Shown in pieces: positions 46,709 through 58,021 of a stretch of DNA of 64,000 nucleotides. This DNA is from Labyrinthula sp. Ha. Taxonomy: Eukaryota > Sar > Bigyra > Labyrinthulida > Labyrinthulaceae. The stretch is from contig JAALGZ010000007.1 of the NCBI GenBank assembly GCA_015227615.1, positions 1,116,001 through 1,180,000 of the forward strand, given 5' to 3'. The notes beneath the pieces are model-generated. The model saw only the letters and a program-made list of their open reading frames with translations, had not been told where the DNA came from and made no database searches. The translations under genes and the position numbers were made by a program. How positions within the stretch are numbered: the first letter of the stretch is position 1; each line of letters starts with the position of its first letter.

Positions 46709-47466
46709 TATCTGACAAAGTAATATAAAAGAAAAACAAATATGAAGAGAAGGGATAAGCCACCATAAACTATAAGTTTATTTCCAGCCTCTTTCCTATC
46801 TATCAATTTCACAAGCGAACTCACAACATTCATCCTGCCCAAGGTATCTGAAAGTACTGTGGTAGATGAGAACAAGCTTTGACCTTGAGTTTTCAGAGTT
46901 GATAAAGTTTCTTTCGCAACTTCTAGACTTTCGGTGAGCAGTTTGTCGGATCTCTTTAAACTTTCATTCTCCTCTTGGAAGCTATTAAGTAAGAAATGAA
47001 AAAAGCAGTACTTATTAAAAACATTTGCTAATCGGGCTTGTTCTTTGTCATAGTATCCGAACAGTTCTTTTCTAGAGAGGTTTTCTTCTTCTTTCCGTTG
47101 TATTTGTTTAGATATGGAGAGCATACGCCGTCTAAGTTGTCGGTAAGTTAGGGAGTAGTTGCGTAACCTTTGCTTCCACAATGCTTGTTTATCGAATGCG
47201 AGATTTGATTCATGTATATTATGAACCATATCATTTACCTTTACCAAAATGTCATTGTAAAGCTGCAACTTTAATTCTACTTCTTCGACGCTAATGTTTG
47301 CTTGCCCCTCTCTTTTTGTTCCTGTAGTTATTGACTTAAATGAGTTCGCATTTGCTAAAGATTGTTCTATTTCCAATTTAAGCCGTGATAATGTATAGTG
47401 ATAATTAGTTAGTGAGCCTGCGACTGTTGTATTTCTTGGTCTAATTTTTGCAGCATTACTTGACAT
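46705..47466 (-). CDS. GOSR1: GOSR1/GS28-type Golgi Qb-SNARE, 2 exons
   Basis: SNARE for ER-Golgi and intra-Golgi vesicle fusion. Exons (minus) 47466-47012 and 46981-46705; 243 aa. A 30-nt intron (46982-47011, GTACTG...AATAG) is in frame and stop-free, so the unspliced frame is continuous. It would insert KYCFFHFLLNS into the charged region just before the SNARE motif, whereas splicing gives FNNFQEENESLKRSDKLL, matching 'ELFLKEHDHLRNSDRLI' of human GS28. The N-terminal part is the helical regulatory domain. The SNARE helix runs from SDKLLTESLEVAKETL to LVKLIDRKEAGNKL, with the GS28-like layer pattern, followed by a C-terminal anchor (IVYGGLSLLFIFVFLLYYF). Membrin or Vti1 are less good fits. 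Confidence 0.85.
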   Translation of the reverse strand: MSSNAAKIRPRNTTVAGSLTNYHYTLSRLKLEIEQSLANANSFKSITTGTKREGQANISVEEVELKLQLYNDILVKVNDMVHNIHESNLAFDKQALWKQRLRNYSLTYRQLRRRMLSISKQIQRKEEENLSRKELFGYYDKEQARLANVFNKYCFFHFLLNSFQEENESLKRSDKLLTESLEVAKETLSTLKTQGQSLFSSTTVLSDTLGRMNVVSSLVKLIDRKEAGNKLIVYGGLSLLFIFVFLLYYFVRY

Positions 47467-50400
47467 TTTTCAATAGAATTCATGGTAATGCAATCCTGTT
47501 GAACCTATTTCTCAAGGTGACTCTGACAAGAACTCGAAAACAGAAACGTTAATAAATATAAGAGTAGAGTTGACTACTGGAAAAGTTAACGGTAAGTACC
47601 AGGCATTTCCAATAAAAACTGATATCGGAATATAACGGTAAGAAACTTTGGTAAGCGGTACGTACCGATATTCCGATATATTCTGATATAAGACTATGTT
47701 CCATTCTTAGGTGATTCATCAAAGTTTACCTTTCATCCTAGTTCGTGCTCAAGGACAAAATCAAAATGATTAATGGAAAAGAAAAGAAATTTCCTTTGAT
47801 TAAGCAAAAATATCAAGGCAACAGAAATGAAAGAGAGATTTTAAGAAGAGGGACATCATTACATGCTACAACTATAAACCAATTGCTCTTCTGTTTGCTA
47901 CGTCTATTTTCAGCTAATTTGTACAACCATTGTGGCTTTTTTATAACCAGAAAAGGTAAAACTGAATTCAATTGAAAACAATAAGTAAATAGAGGCTCAA
48001 ATATGAAGTTAAAGCCGTTGTTTTTTTTGCAAATAGCATAATTTATGTCTTTAATTTTCAATAAGATGAATTATGATTGTCTGTTTTAGTTAGAAAAAAG
48101 TGAAAATTATGAGTAAATGATTTTCAACACCTATAAAGAGAATAAATTTTAGCTATAAATCAAAGGAAAGGGCTTTCGAATGACATGCTTCATGTGCAAA
48201 TAACTTTATTTTAAGCGAGTATTTCTATACTTTTGATTTGTTTCAAGTAATATTTAGAAGGAATGCCTGTTCAAAAGTATTGTTACACTAGCTTATTAAC
48301 CTTTAAAAATTGACTTTAATATTATTGATGATAAAATACAAGAATTTAAAAGCGATGTTTTTACTGCTTCTACCAATTGCTAACCCTATGTCCAACTCGG
48401 TTTGCCCAATAGTATGAAAGTCTGCTTGTCACAAGGCCAAGGAATGATGAATACTGTAAACTGTGCTGACAAAGTAGATAAAACTATCTAGTTCAAAAAT
48501 GAACAAGTTAGTTGTCATAAATACTGAACAAGGACTAGGCCAATTCTTATGAAGCGACGATGATCAACCTGCTTTACGTTAGCAGAAGTATATACTACCT
48601 CTTAAGCTGAAGAATCTATATATCTGGGTTCTAGGTTGGGATACATTTTTGAAAAAAAAAGCCAAGTAGACTAATTTGCAGTTTTTAAAGTATTAAAATG
48701 AGCCCAAGATGGTTCAAAGTGACCAGTAGTTCAACTTTACAACTTTTACTATAAAAAGGGTTTGATAAGTTATTTCTTGTTTTCTACCCTAAAAGCTTTC
48801 TCAATCTGATTAGGAAATAGATAAAATTGACAAACGTGAATCTCTAGTAGTATACAAGAACAACGTATTTTCGTGATTGAAGTAAAGCTAACAATTTTCA
48901 GCAGAGTATTTTCAAACTAAAGAATATATATATCAAAATAAATAGAAAAATATAGAGAGTAAAGTCTATATCTCTTTTCAATATCTTTTCCAATTAAATG
49001 AGATAAGAAAAACTATTTATTTTTTCAGTTATTTGGAAGTTTTTGGGGTTTTATTTGAAAATGTTGGATTCAGGCCCTATTTCTATGCAATGGTATTGAG
49101 AACAGAGAGGTGTTCACATTTCATAAAACATGATTTCTTCCTACTCTTGGCAATAAAAAGTCATAACAGATAAATTTGATATCCCCATTACCCGCGTATA
49201 ATCTGCAATAGGTAGAACAGAGTAGAAATTATTAGCATCTTAGTATTCTTGAAACCATTTAATACTTGTTACTAGTAATTAATTAGTTACCTAACTCACT
49301 CTTCTCATTGATAACGGACCAAGAACCAAGAAAACAAAAATTTAATTATTGAACATGAAACTCTGGAAAATTAAATCAATACGACAAACAACAATGGAAA
49401 AATGTTAAGAATATTTATCCAGGCATGCTTAAGGCAGTTAATCAAGTTGAAAGTGTTGCATGAGAAAGAGACCAAACTTACAAAAAATAAGTTCATGTTT
49501 TTTCTTAGGGGGCGTATTAACACCTCATTGGCTACTGCTGCAACCCTAGGTAAACATTTGGTAAGGTAAGTATTAGAAAAAATAACAAAGAACAAAGTAG
49601 CTTCCACAAAATCTATTGGGTACTTTACTATTACCAACTATCTATGTATTTCTCATACGGCACATATAAGTATTATATATCCTGGTAAAACTACTAATTA
49701 ATTTTCACATAACACTCCTTCTTACTACTTTGGTTTAGGTCATAAAACTTTAATTCTACAAATGAAGCAACCCTGCGACAAGGTATAAATGTTAAACATG
49801 ATCTACAGAGAATAAAATTATTGAAGCAATCCAGAAGTGAATAAGTGACACTTTCAGAGCCCTAAAAATACAGTAAATATCAAATAAAGTAACCCGAGCT
49901 ATTCACCTCATCAGAGAAAGTACCCTTCCTTCTGAAGCACTGGTTAAGTAATTCAATGAGCTGAAATCAAAATAGACTAAATATCCAGAACCAAAATGTT
50001 AGCTTCATGTTCTTGATTTCTTGCTTAAATCGAGAATAAGTACTCATAATCTGATTTAGTACACGTTTAGAAATGATGCTTTTCCGAACTAGCCTTTGCC
50101 ACAATTCCGTAAACACTTAAGTTTCTTAGAGGCTTTCAGATAAATCAAACAACTTTCAAATAATTTAAATGTAGTTTCATGTAAAAAGAGTAAAAATAAA
50201 GTTAATAAAGCATAGATGTTTAATATGGCATCATAAAAGTTACATTTTTTGGATAAAGCTAATTGCTATATTACTACCTATCATGCGTGTCTCCATTCTG
50301 TGGATGTTTAGCCTTAGTTTTACTAGTGACCTTGGATATACCTAAGATCAATAACTCCATCTTGGTTATGAGCCTTCACACTACAGACTTTCTTCTACAA

Positions 50401-53052
50401 ATTGCCTTTGTGATTGGATATTTTTGAATGAGTGTGAGCAAGTTTATATCATTCAGCAGTGGTGTCATTATCTTCTCTAATATCAGTTTATATCATTAAC
50501 TGCTAACATTATTATGTATATAATTTGCAAGGTATATTAAAAGGAAACAACTCAGAAGTAGTTTCAAAACCCTAATCTATTTTAGAACTTGCTGAGTTTT
50601 AGCACTATACCGTAGCTTCTTTAACCGTCTAACGTCGCACCAAACATATACTTCAAAAAAGATATATTTGTTAAATGTTCCATGGGAAAACTTCTACGAA
50701 TACTTTTCAACCGAGGTTTTTCTTTTATTCTCATTAAAATAAAGTAGCGCCATGACATTTCTTCAAATCTAGGTCGTAGAAGATTTGTCCGTCTTAGAGT
50801 GACTTGAAATAGCGACGAGTGGTTACTTTTATTATTTCTTTGAGTTGCGCAGTTATGTTTACCTAAGATTTTACTAAGTATTCACACAAAGTATTTTGAA
50901 AAACATCAGGGTTTTGACTATTATAGGAGTACTTGGGTTTAACTTTTCTTTGATATTCCGGTGTGCTGCTTAATGAAATTTTCATAGGCGCCAATTATTC
51001 TATAGGGCTTAGCTTACCCTTAATCTTCATGACTTGTCGAATGCCCATTTTTTTGTAATAACCTGGAAACATGACTCATACTCGAAACTGACTATAGCTA
51101 ATAAGAGCTTTATACGGAAGTTCTCTGATTAAAATTTTGCCATATTCTATGATTATGTACTCTTGAATGAACAGAGTTGAGATGATCTGATGTTCAAGCT
51201 TAATAACTTTCATATCGAGAACACATGTCATAAAGAAAACCTGTAGTTTTCTTAAAGAACCTAGCTCATCTCTAGAGACTATTCCAAAACAGTAAAGGTT
51301 TTAGTTTAGTAATATTTCATTGCCAGAAGCCCATCCAGATATCATGCTGATATTAATTCCTTAGAGTTACTAATAAAAAATCTAGAAATTAGAGATTAAG
51401 AAACTGTTGTGTCTACGTTGATATACTATATTAAATAATTGGATAGAGAATCTGCTACAATTGTATAAGATAACGATACAACGTCTTTTAATCTGATTTT
51501 TCTTGTGTTTTCATTATCATACTAATAATTAAGTCATTTCAGATGTATTTTGAAGCGCTGCCATTCAGGAATAATTGCGTGTTAGTATTATATCAGGGAT
51601 GTAATCATTTTTAAGAATAGAACAATCAAGAACGAAATTTTACTATATGAATGAAATATAATTCCCAGTAATGCATATAGATGAAAAAACTATTACCCTG
51701 TTAAGTCTGAGTATAAAATGACAAAAAGATAAAAAAAATCATAGCTTTCTTGGCAAGGTCCAGTCTTCTTCTTTTATGAGAATTTAACAGTGGCTTTATC
51801 TTACTCTTCTTTATTGTTCTATCCATTAAAGACTTAAATGCAAGTAACTTACAGTTCATAGCTCAAACTTAGTTCCCGACTTCATTTGAAAAGGTTAAGT
51901 CTTTTAAGGGTATTGATTCGGAAAATCCCTTTTCACTTATGATAGTATTGAGCTTCATTGACTGGAAAGAAATCGACAAACTAATTTCTTTTATATCCTG
52001 AACCAAAGTTGTCCAACCACAACTGCAGAAAGACAGTATTTTTACCCATTGAGCTTATAGGATATACGAAAGGTTATATACCGGTTTTGCATTATTTCTT
52101 TGCCACTTACACGACTTGCATTCTTGACTGTACATAAGAAACAATATGAAACTAATTACCAGTCAATGCTATCAGACCTCATCAAATGGCTTTAACAAGA
52201 TAAAACGTACTTCATGTATTTCAGATACAGCATGGAGCTGTTTGTCTTTAATTACCTTTCTACTTTATTTCTTGAAGATCGAGAACCAGATAATAACTGA
52301 AGTTGCGATGAATGTGCTATTATATTTAAAGAAACCACCACTTTAATTCTCATTGTCTTCTACATCACCTTAGTCTAAAGTTTACACAGCTAAAATAGTT
52401 TAAGGAATCTTAAATACCAATGACAAGAACGCATCAGTCAATCTTACACTCTAATTCTACATAATTTACCAGGTACTCAGCTGCAATTAATACTGCATTT
52501 CAGTACAAAGTTAAAAATGTCATAGATTTCTCTATCTAGCTCTTAAAAAAATATACAAGTCCGGCAAATATAAAAATATATGTTAAAGGGAAGTTGTGCT
52601 ATCTATGCATATACCTTTTTTGTAGAGTGCTAGTGCCTAATTGGTAAAGCAGTTGATTATTCCACGAATAAAAAAAGCTCCTGGAGGCAAAACTCGCAAC
52701 TCTCGGGAAGAAATATGGGTCATTAACTATTCTGTTCAAAGGTTTTGATAAACTATTGGAAGTTTGTTTAGTGTACATAGGAAAGTTTGTGGAAGTGCGT
52801 TTTCCACTTGTCAACCTCTTTTGGTTATTGGCTATGATATCTTCAGTTGGCACCTTAATTTTGGTAAAGTGTACAGTTCATTGAGACTCTTGTAACAGTA
52901 GTGCACATATTATGGGCTAACCATAGTAATGTATTAGCTAAAACATATTCCATGCAAGATTGTGGTGAGAAACAAATAGAAATCGAAGAGAACCAACTGT
53001 TCTTATCTCTGAAACTATACTCTCCAACGACATATTAAATGACAAGCATAAT
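47467..53052. other. gene desert, 5.6 kb
   Basis: The first 250 bp hold a structured upstream region of GOSR1 (separate entry). Beyond it there is no supported gene: frames at 47745, 47813, 49371, 52146 and 52599 lack features. A segment at 52629-52690 has a D-arm-like TGCCTAATTGGTAAAGCA but no matching T-arm. Confidence 0.5.
47588..47679. promoter_or_regulatory. inverted repeat and AACGGT cluster upstream of GOSR1
   Basis: Within 220 bp of the GOSR1 start: AACGGT at 47588-47593 and 47634-47639, each followed by AAG; a perfect 12-bp inverted repeat ATATCGGAATAT (47622-47633) and ATATTCCGATAT (47668-47679); and inside it a perfect 12-bp palindrome CGGTACGTACCG (47656-47667). A binding-site cluster is the simplest reading. 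Confidence 0.5.
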
Positions 53053-53781
53053 CTATGAGCATAAAACTCTACAGGCTGCAATGAGCAGTAGCAGAATTAG
53101 AACTCCAGATATTACTAGAAAAATACCCAATCCCTGTAGATTTTCTTCCAAATACGCGTCAAAGTCTTGTACAAAGGCCCTTGCGCTGCCTTCACCACAT
53201 CCCCCATCTGCAACATCTCCAACCAGTGGATCTCCTTCAATCTCGATATCTTCAAGAAAATTGCAAGTTAGATCACTAATACTATCTTTGAAATCTTCGA
53301 ATCTGCCTTCGTTTGAGATACAAAACCTATTCTCTCCTTCGGAACAGAGATCTGCATTCCCATCACAGCATTCCTCAAACGCAGCAAGCTGAAAATCTTG
53401 TATACTTCTTTCGAAAGAGTCTCTAGTTTCAGCATCACCCAACTCGTCAGAGTACACAAGGAAAACAACACCAAGCGTGGCAACTGCCATACCAATCATT
53501 AGAAGTCCAAGAATGTAGATTAGAGTAAGGCATTTACTGTTTTGCTCCACTGCACAGTATCCAAGGCAGCCAGCAAGAACGAGGAAGACTCCCAGGGAAA
53601 TTGAAGCAGCAAATACACCAAGAAAAGACACAGCTTGTCCAAAGAAAGCGAATAGAACTATCGCAACCAGTCCATTTAGTATGAGTGTGAGATTAAAACA
53701 GTTTAAGAAGCATTCTGAACAGCTGTTATCAGATTGACCTCTGACAACATGTTTTTCATAGACTACAACTCCTTGTCTCAT
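53053..53781 (-). CDS. tetraspanin-like four-pass membrane protein
   Basis: Intronless, 242 aa, ATG start. Four hydrophobic spans at about residues 27-47, 52-76, 85-110 and 217-239. Between spans 3 and 4 lies a large extracellular loop of roughly 105 residues with a CC pair (138-139, EECCDG) and several more cysteines, including GGCGEG near its end: the tetraspanin layout, with the CCG motif degenerate (CCD). Membrane-proximal cysteines (CSECFLNC near the N-terminus, CRVLCS at the C-terminus) are likely palmitoylation sites. The loop is strongly acidic. Tetraspanins organise membrane microdomains; no partner can be inferred. It stands alone between two deserts. AACGGT lies at 53880-53885, 99 bp upstream. 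Confidence 0.85.
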   Translation of the reverse strand: MRQGVVVYEKHVVRGQSDNSCSECFLNCFNLTLILNGLVAIVLFAFFGQAVSFLGVFAASISLGVFLVLAGCLGYCAVEQNSKCLTLIYILGLLMIGMAVATLGVVFLVYSDELGDAETRDSFERSIQDFQLAAFEECCDGNADLCSEGENRFCISNEGRFEDFKDSISDLTCNFLEDIEIEGDPLVGDVADGGCGEGSARAFVQDFDAYLEENLQGLGIFLVISGVLILLLLIAACRVLCS

Positions 53782-56198
53782 TTAAGGTTACTTGAAATGT
53801 ATTCTGCTTTGAGTTCAGCGGAAGTGATGCGTAGCTATTTTTCCACTTAATTAGATACTTTCCATTTTGGCTGCAATATAACGGTTACAATTTACAAAGA
53901 CAGAAGAGTGACTTCATTTTACGATGTAAAAACAGGATATTACATTACCCCAGTTCAAGATAGGAGCAACAACTGTTCCGGATTCTAGTGTAAGGAGAAA
54001 CTACAGGTTACAAATATTGGAATTTGCCAAAAAAAAAGAAGTATAATAAAAGATCTACTAGCTGGTTTGCTTTAACACGTTTAGTATGCGTTCATTTTCA
54101 TTTAGATGGCGCTACTTTGGTTAAACTGTTCAAACCATTTCTGCTATAAAAAATTATAATCGTTTTTGATGAGCACAGAAAGCGCAGCAACGCAAGATAG
54201 TAGTATAATTAATTTTGCATTGTCAAACATAAAATACTTAATCCATATTAAACATTTATCTGGTAGGGTTTGGAAGGAGCCCTAAATATTCTTCGACCCG
54301 GATTGCGGTTTCCATAGAACTCACTCAACCCAAATTTCCAAATCTCCAAGGAACTGAACAACACGGACTATGAGTACTGATTTTCAATTTGATCCTACTG
54401 AATTTGAAAGGATTATGTAAGTTTGTAGATTTAGTCCACAAATAGGTTATTGAGCTAAGAAACAACCAACGCAAACAGTGCAATGGACCAATGACATCTT
54501 GAACTTCTGCAATTTCGACTAGTGAAGCACAACAAATAGAAGGAATTCAAACATACTTAATAAAGGATAAAATAGAATTAAAATTTTTGTTTAGAGTGTT
54601 AAACATCTTCACATCTTTCCCTAGCGAATAAATTTTTGCCCTGTCGCTGTTCTTAGCTATTCTGTATAGAATACATAAATTTAAGATAAAACTCTAAGGA
54701 AATGATGTTTGCTATAAATTCTAATTGCTTGCAAAAATTCTAATAAAAAACTCCAAACAAGCAATCAATGTATAGTTTACTCGGAGATTATAAACGGGTA
54801 GGATCATCATGCCATACAACTTGATAGACAAAGGTATATCAGTCCTATAAGTGATGCATACATTTAGAATATTCTACACAATCTATACCACTTAACAAAT
54901 CTCTCAATTTCGCAATAAGGCAAGCATTGGTTTCGAATATGACTGGTCAACCAAAATGTATTCTAAATCTTTTGTAATTATTAAAACATTGTTTGCACTA
55001 GACTAGAGAAAGGCAATTTTGTAGAATGGAATTGAGGAAGAGCAGATGTGCAATACTTGTGGAACAGTGGTCTGCCAGTTCTGTTTCAATGATAGTCATA
55101 AATGAGGGCAATCAAGCAAAACCCTAGAATGAATGAAGTATCAAGATTGGGGTTAGAATAATAATGGGTCTTTATTCACAATTTGATAGTGGTTAAAACC
55201 TCTCTGCTCCAAAGTTAAGTTTTATTTCTTGGCATACCAAAACCGTTAAGAATGGTGTTCATGAGTGGAATAAAATACCATAATTAAACTATTTACTTAT
55301 AAGCAGATTAGCATAATACTTTTGATGCTTTAAAACGGGAAGAGTAATTATAATAAGTTTAGCTTATACATCAATGTTTTCTTGGCCACACAGATAGTTA
55401 CCAAATAAGTAAGGTTAGTTGCATTGAGTACGTGACTACTAATATATTAGATATGAAGAAAAAAAAGAGATAATTAATTATACCATTTCTTTGCCTGCTA
55501 TTTTCTAATTTGCAGGCATATTAAGTTCATCTGTTCTCACAAATCTGTTCTGAGAAAAATTTCCCTTTTTTTCATATGCAAAGACATTTAATTGCCTTGG
55601 ACCTTAAATGATATTAGAGCTCCTAAGCTAAATAGCGAAAATGCCCATTTCAAGTCGGCGCTAAGAAATTATTTCAATTCTCAAATTCTCTCCTCATTGA
55701 ACTGCTCTATGAAGTATTTACCTAGAAATACAGTATTTTAAATGCTTAATTAGGTAGATCTGTTGAATTCCCCTTACATTCCGAGCTTTTGCATGGGAAA
55801 TTTAGTGTGTGTTAGTAAGGAGTTTTATGACTTTCTGCGTCATTTTACCTTAGGTATGACTGAAATTAAATTTTTCGGTAAATAGAGTCCCAGATGCTCG
55901 GTTCTAGATTAAATTTAATGATATGAAGAGTTCTTCGCCTAAGAATTTCTCCGTTGGTTACTAAAATTCAAATACAATTTACTTAGTCACACTGCGAATA
56001 TGAAAATTCTACCTCAGTAATTTCATACATGGTAAGAGATCGGATTTCATGTATAGATGATTCTTAGCGACTATTTTTTGTTGATAAAAACAAATGTTTG
56101 CCAAACTATTTTACTTGATTGTTCAAAATAATTGATTATGAATGTAAGGTTAGACCATATGGTCTTGGACCAACCCACAGCATCGCCGACCACAGTAA

Positions 56199-56690
56199 CT
56201 AATTACGGCTGAAGGCCCAAAAGTGAGAGATTTTAGTTGAGGCCCAGGTTTGAAGTAGAAGCCAAGCTGAGACGACTAATAAGGCTGGGAATTGAACTTT
56301 ACGAGCTGGAGATTTGGACATTTTTTTATGGTCTAGCATTATTTCATCTTTAACATTCAATTGCTGTTGATTTCATCTGTAGTTTTTCGCTATTATGTTG
56401 AAACCCCGTTTGATGCATTCGCAGTACAAATCCTCAGTCCTTGATTTCTTCCTGCCAAAATGACGTTAAAAAATGGTCTATAAATTCGAGGCTGTAAAGA
56501 AATGAGTTGCGGCCTTGATCGCCTTGTTTATGTACAAGAACCTACCATTGCCTAAGAAAGTTTCTCCTCACATCCTTTTCCCCTTTTTAGGCATTGAGGC
56601 CCGTATTCGTGGTCTTTACAGCTGCTCTTCCATTGAAATTCTTTCTACAAGAAAGTCGTATTCAGTCATTAAAGGTCATTGGACCATAAC
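56199..56690 (+). repeat. dispersed repeat family A, copy 2
   Basis: Partner of 28328-28820, same orientation. The left end aligns without gaps for about 80 bp (TTACGG ... GACGACTAATAAG versus GGCGATTAATAAG). Further blocks are ACGAGCTGG, TATGGTCTAGCATTATTTCA, AAATTCGAGGCTG and CGTATTCAGTC. Similarity may extend some tens of bases further left. Confidence 0.7.
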
Positions 56691-56727
56691 TTTTTTAATA
56701 ATGGAACTTGTGATCGTATTTAATTTA

Positions 56728-56876
56728 TTGATAATTTATTAATAAAAAATGTCCCCGTTTTTTTAATAATTCTGATAATTCCCCAAATATTTTTGGATTG
56801 ATTATTGATACTCGATGTATTATTAGAATGAAATCAGAATCCTTTGATAAAAAATAAAATCCTAGTTCTTTTATAG
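56728..56876 (-). repeat. dispersed repeat family B, copy 4
   Basis: The reverse complement gives TTTTATCAAAGGATTCTGAT, TTTCATTCTAATAATA, ATCAATAATCAATCCAAAA, GGGGAATTATCAGAATTATT and TTATTAATAAATTATC, in the same order as in the split copy at 39670-40020 but without its insertion. It abuts family-A copy 2. Confidence 0.65.
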
Positions 56877-57887
56877 GTAATCAGAATAAAGACAGTTGTA
56901 AAATAATCATTGATAAGTATTATTAAATCCGATACCTAGTCGCAACTTACTAAAACTTTCAAAGAATAGACTTGGTAGCGCAGCTATAGGATATTTTCAG
57001 AACATTTCTAGACCATATGGGCGATTGACGACGGCTTCTATATGGCTCACAAGTTGAATATATATTTTTGCTGTTAACCTCTGGACCATCTAGCCCAACT
57101 TTGTATTGAGAATGAATTGATTAACTGCATATGATCAGATTTTTGTGATAATAGTCAAAAGCACAATTTTCATAGATACCATAAGATTCCAAACGGGAAT
57201 TCATTGATTATATAAATAAATCTCCTTTCTTGAGATCTACTCATTGAAGAAAATTTGAGGTTGTGTTAAGTATGAGACCTGGTAAATGAAACACTTAATC
57301 AATCATAACAAAATCACTATAGACTTGTTTTGTAGGAGGAATACATTCATAACTTGTTAAGGGTATTTCAATAAAATCATTTCAACCAGCAAGGTCATGG
57401 CTGAGCATAAAATGTAGTCTATTCTATGAAATGTTAGAAGATTGAAATTATATCTTAACCTGAAACAAAAAAACTCAATGCAACATGCCTAATATGATGA
57501 AGTTGGCATTATGCCCCGATAAAACACCTTTAACCTAGTGGAAAATTGAAATACAGTTAAATTATATCAATTATACATTACTTGAGACAGCACGGTCTCT
57601 GAAATTTCTTGCTCTATTTTTTAACAATAATTGATCCCTTCATCGGGGCTAAACATTTTTTAAGCTCACTATATAAACAAAGTAGCTTTCTTCAGAAGCT
57701 GCCCATAGTAGTACAATATTCCATCAAACAAACAAATACAATACTAGAAAACTGCAGAGACTATCCTTTATGTTACGAAATAAACGAAGTGATACACCAG
57801 AGAAGCTAATATAAAACTAAAACACAGCTCAAGAAACAGTTTAGTTTTGTTACCATACAGTTTATGAATATATTTTTGACAGGATTT

Positions 57888-58021
57888 AGGCGGTAAAATC
57901 GGGTTTGTCAAACTATGGTTCGAGGTGAACCTGATAATACATTAGAAAGGCTTTAGGCGGTAAAATCGGGTTTGTCAAACTATGGTTCGAGGTGAACCTG
58001 ATAATACATTAGAAAGGCTTT
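57888..58021 (+). repeat. perfect 67-bp tandem duplication
   Basis: Two adjacent identical 67-bp units (57888-57954 and 57955-58021), each starting AGGCGGTAAAATCGGG and ending AGAAAGGCTTT. The lack of any difference between units, in DNA where other repeats are heavily diverged, points to a recent event or an assembly artefact. Confidence 0.9.

Noticed and set aside
52625-52700. tRNA-like stretch (TGCCTAATTGGTAAAGCA)
   Set aside because: Good A-box resemblance but no B-box and no acceptor stem.
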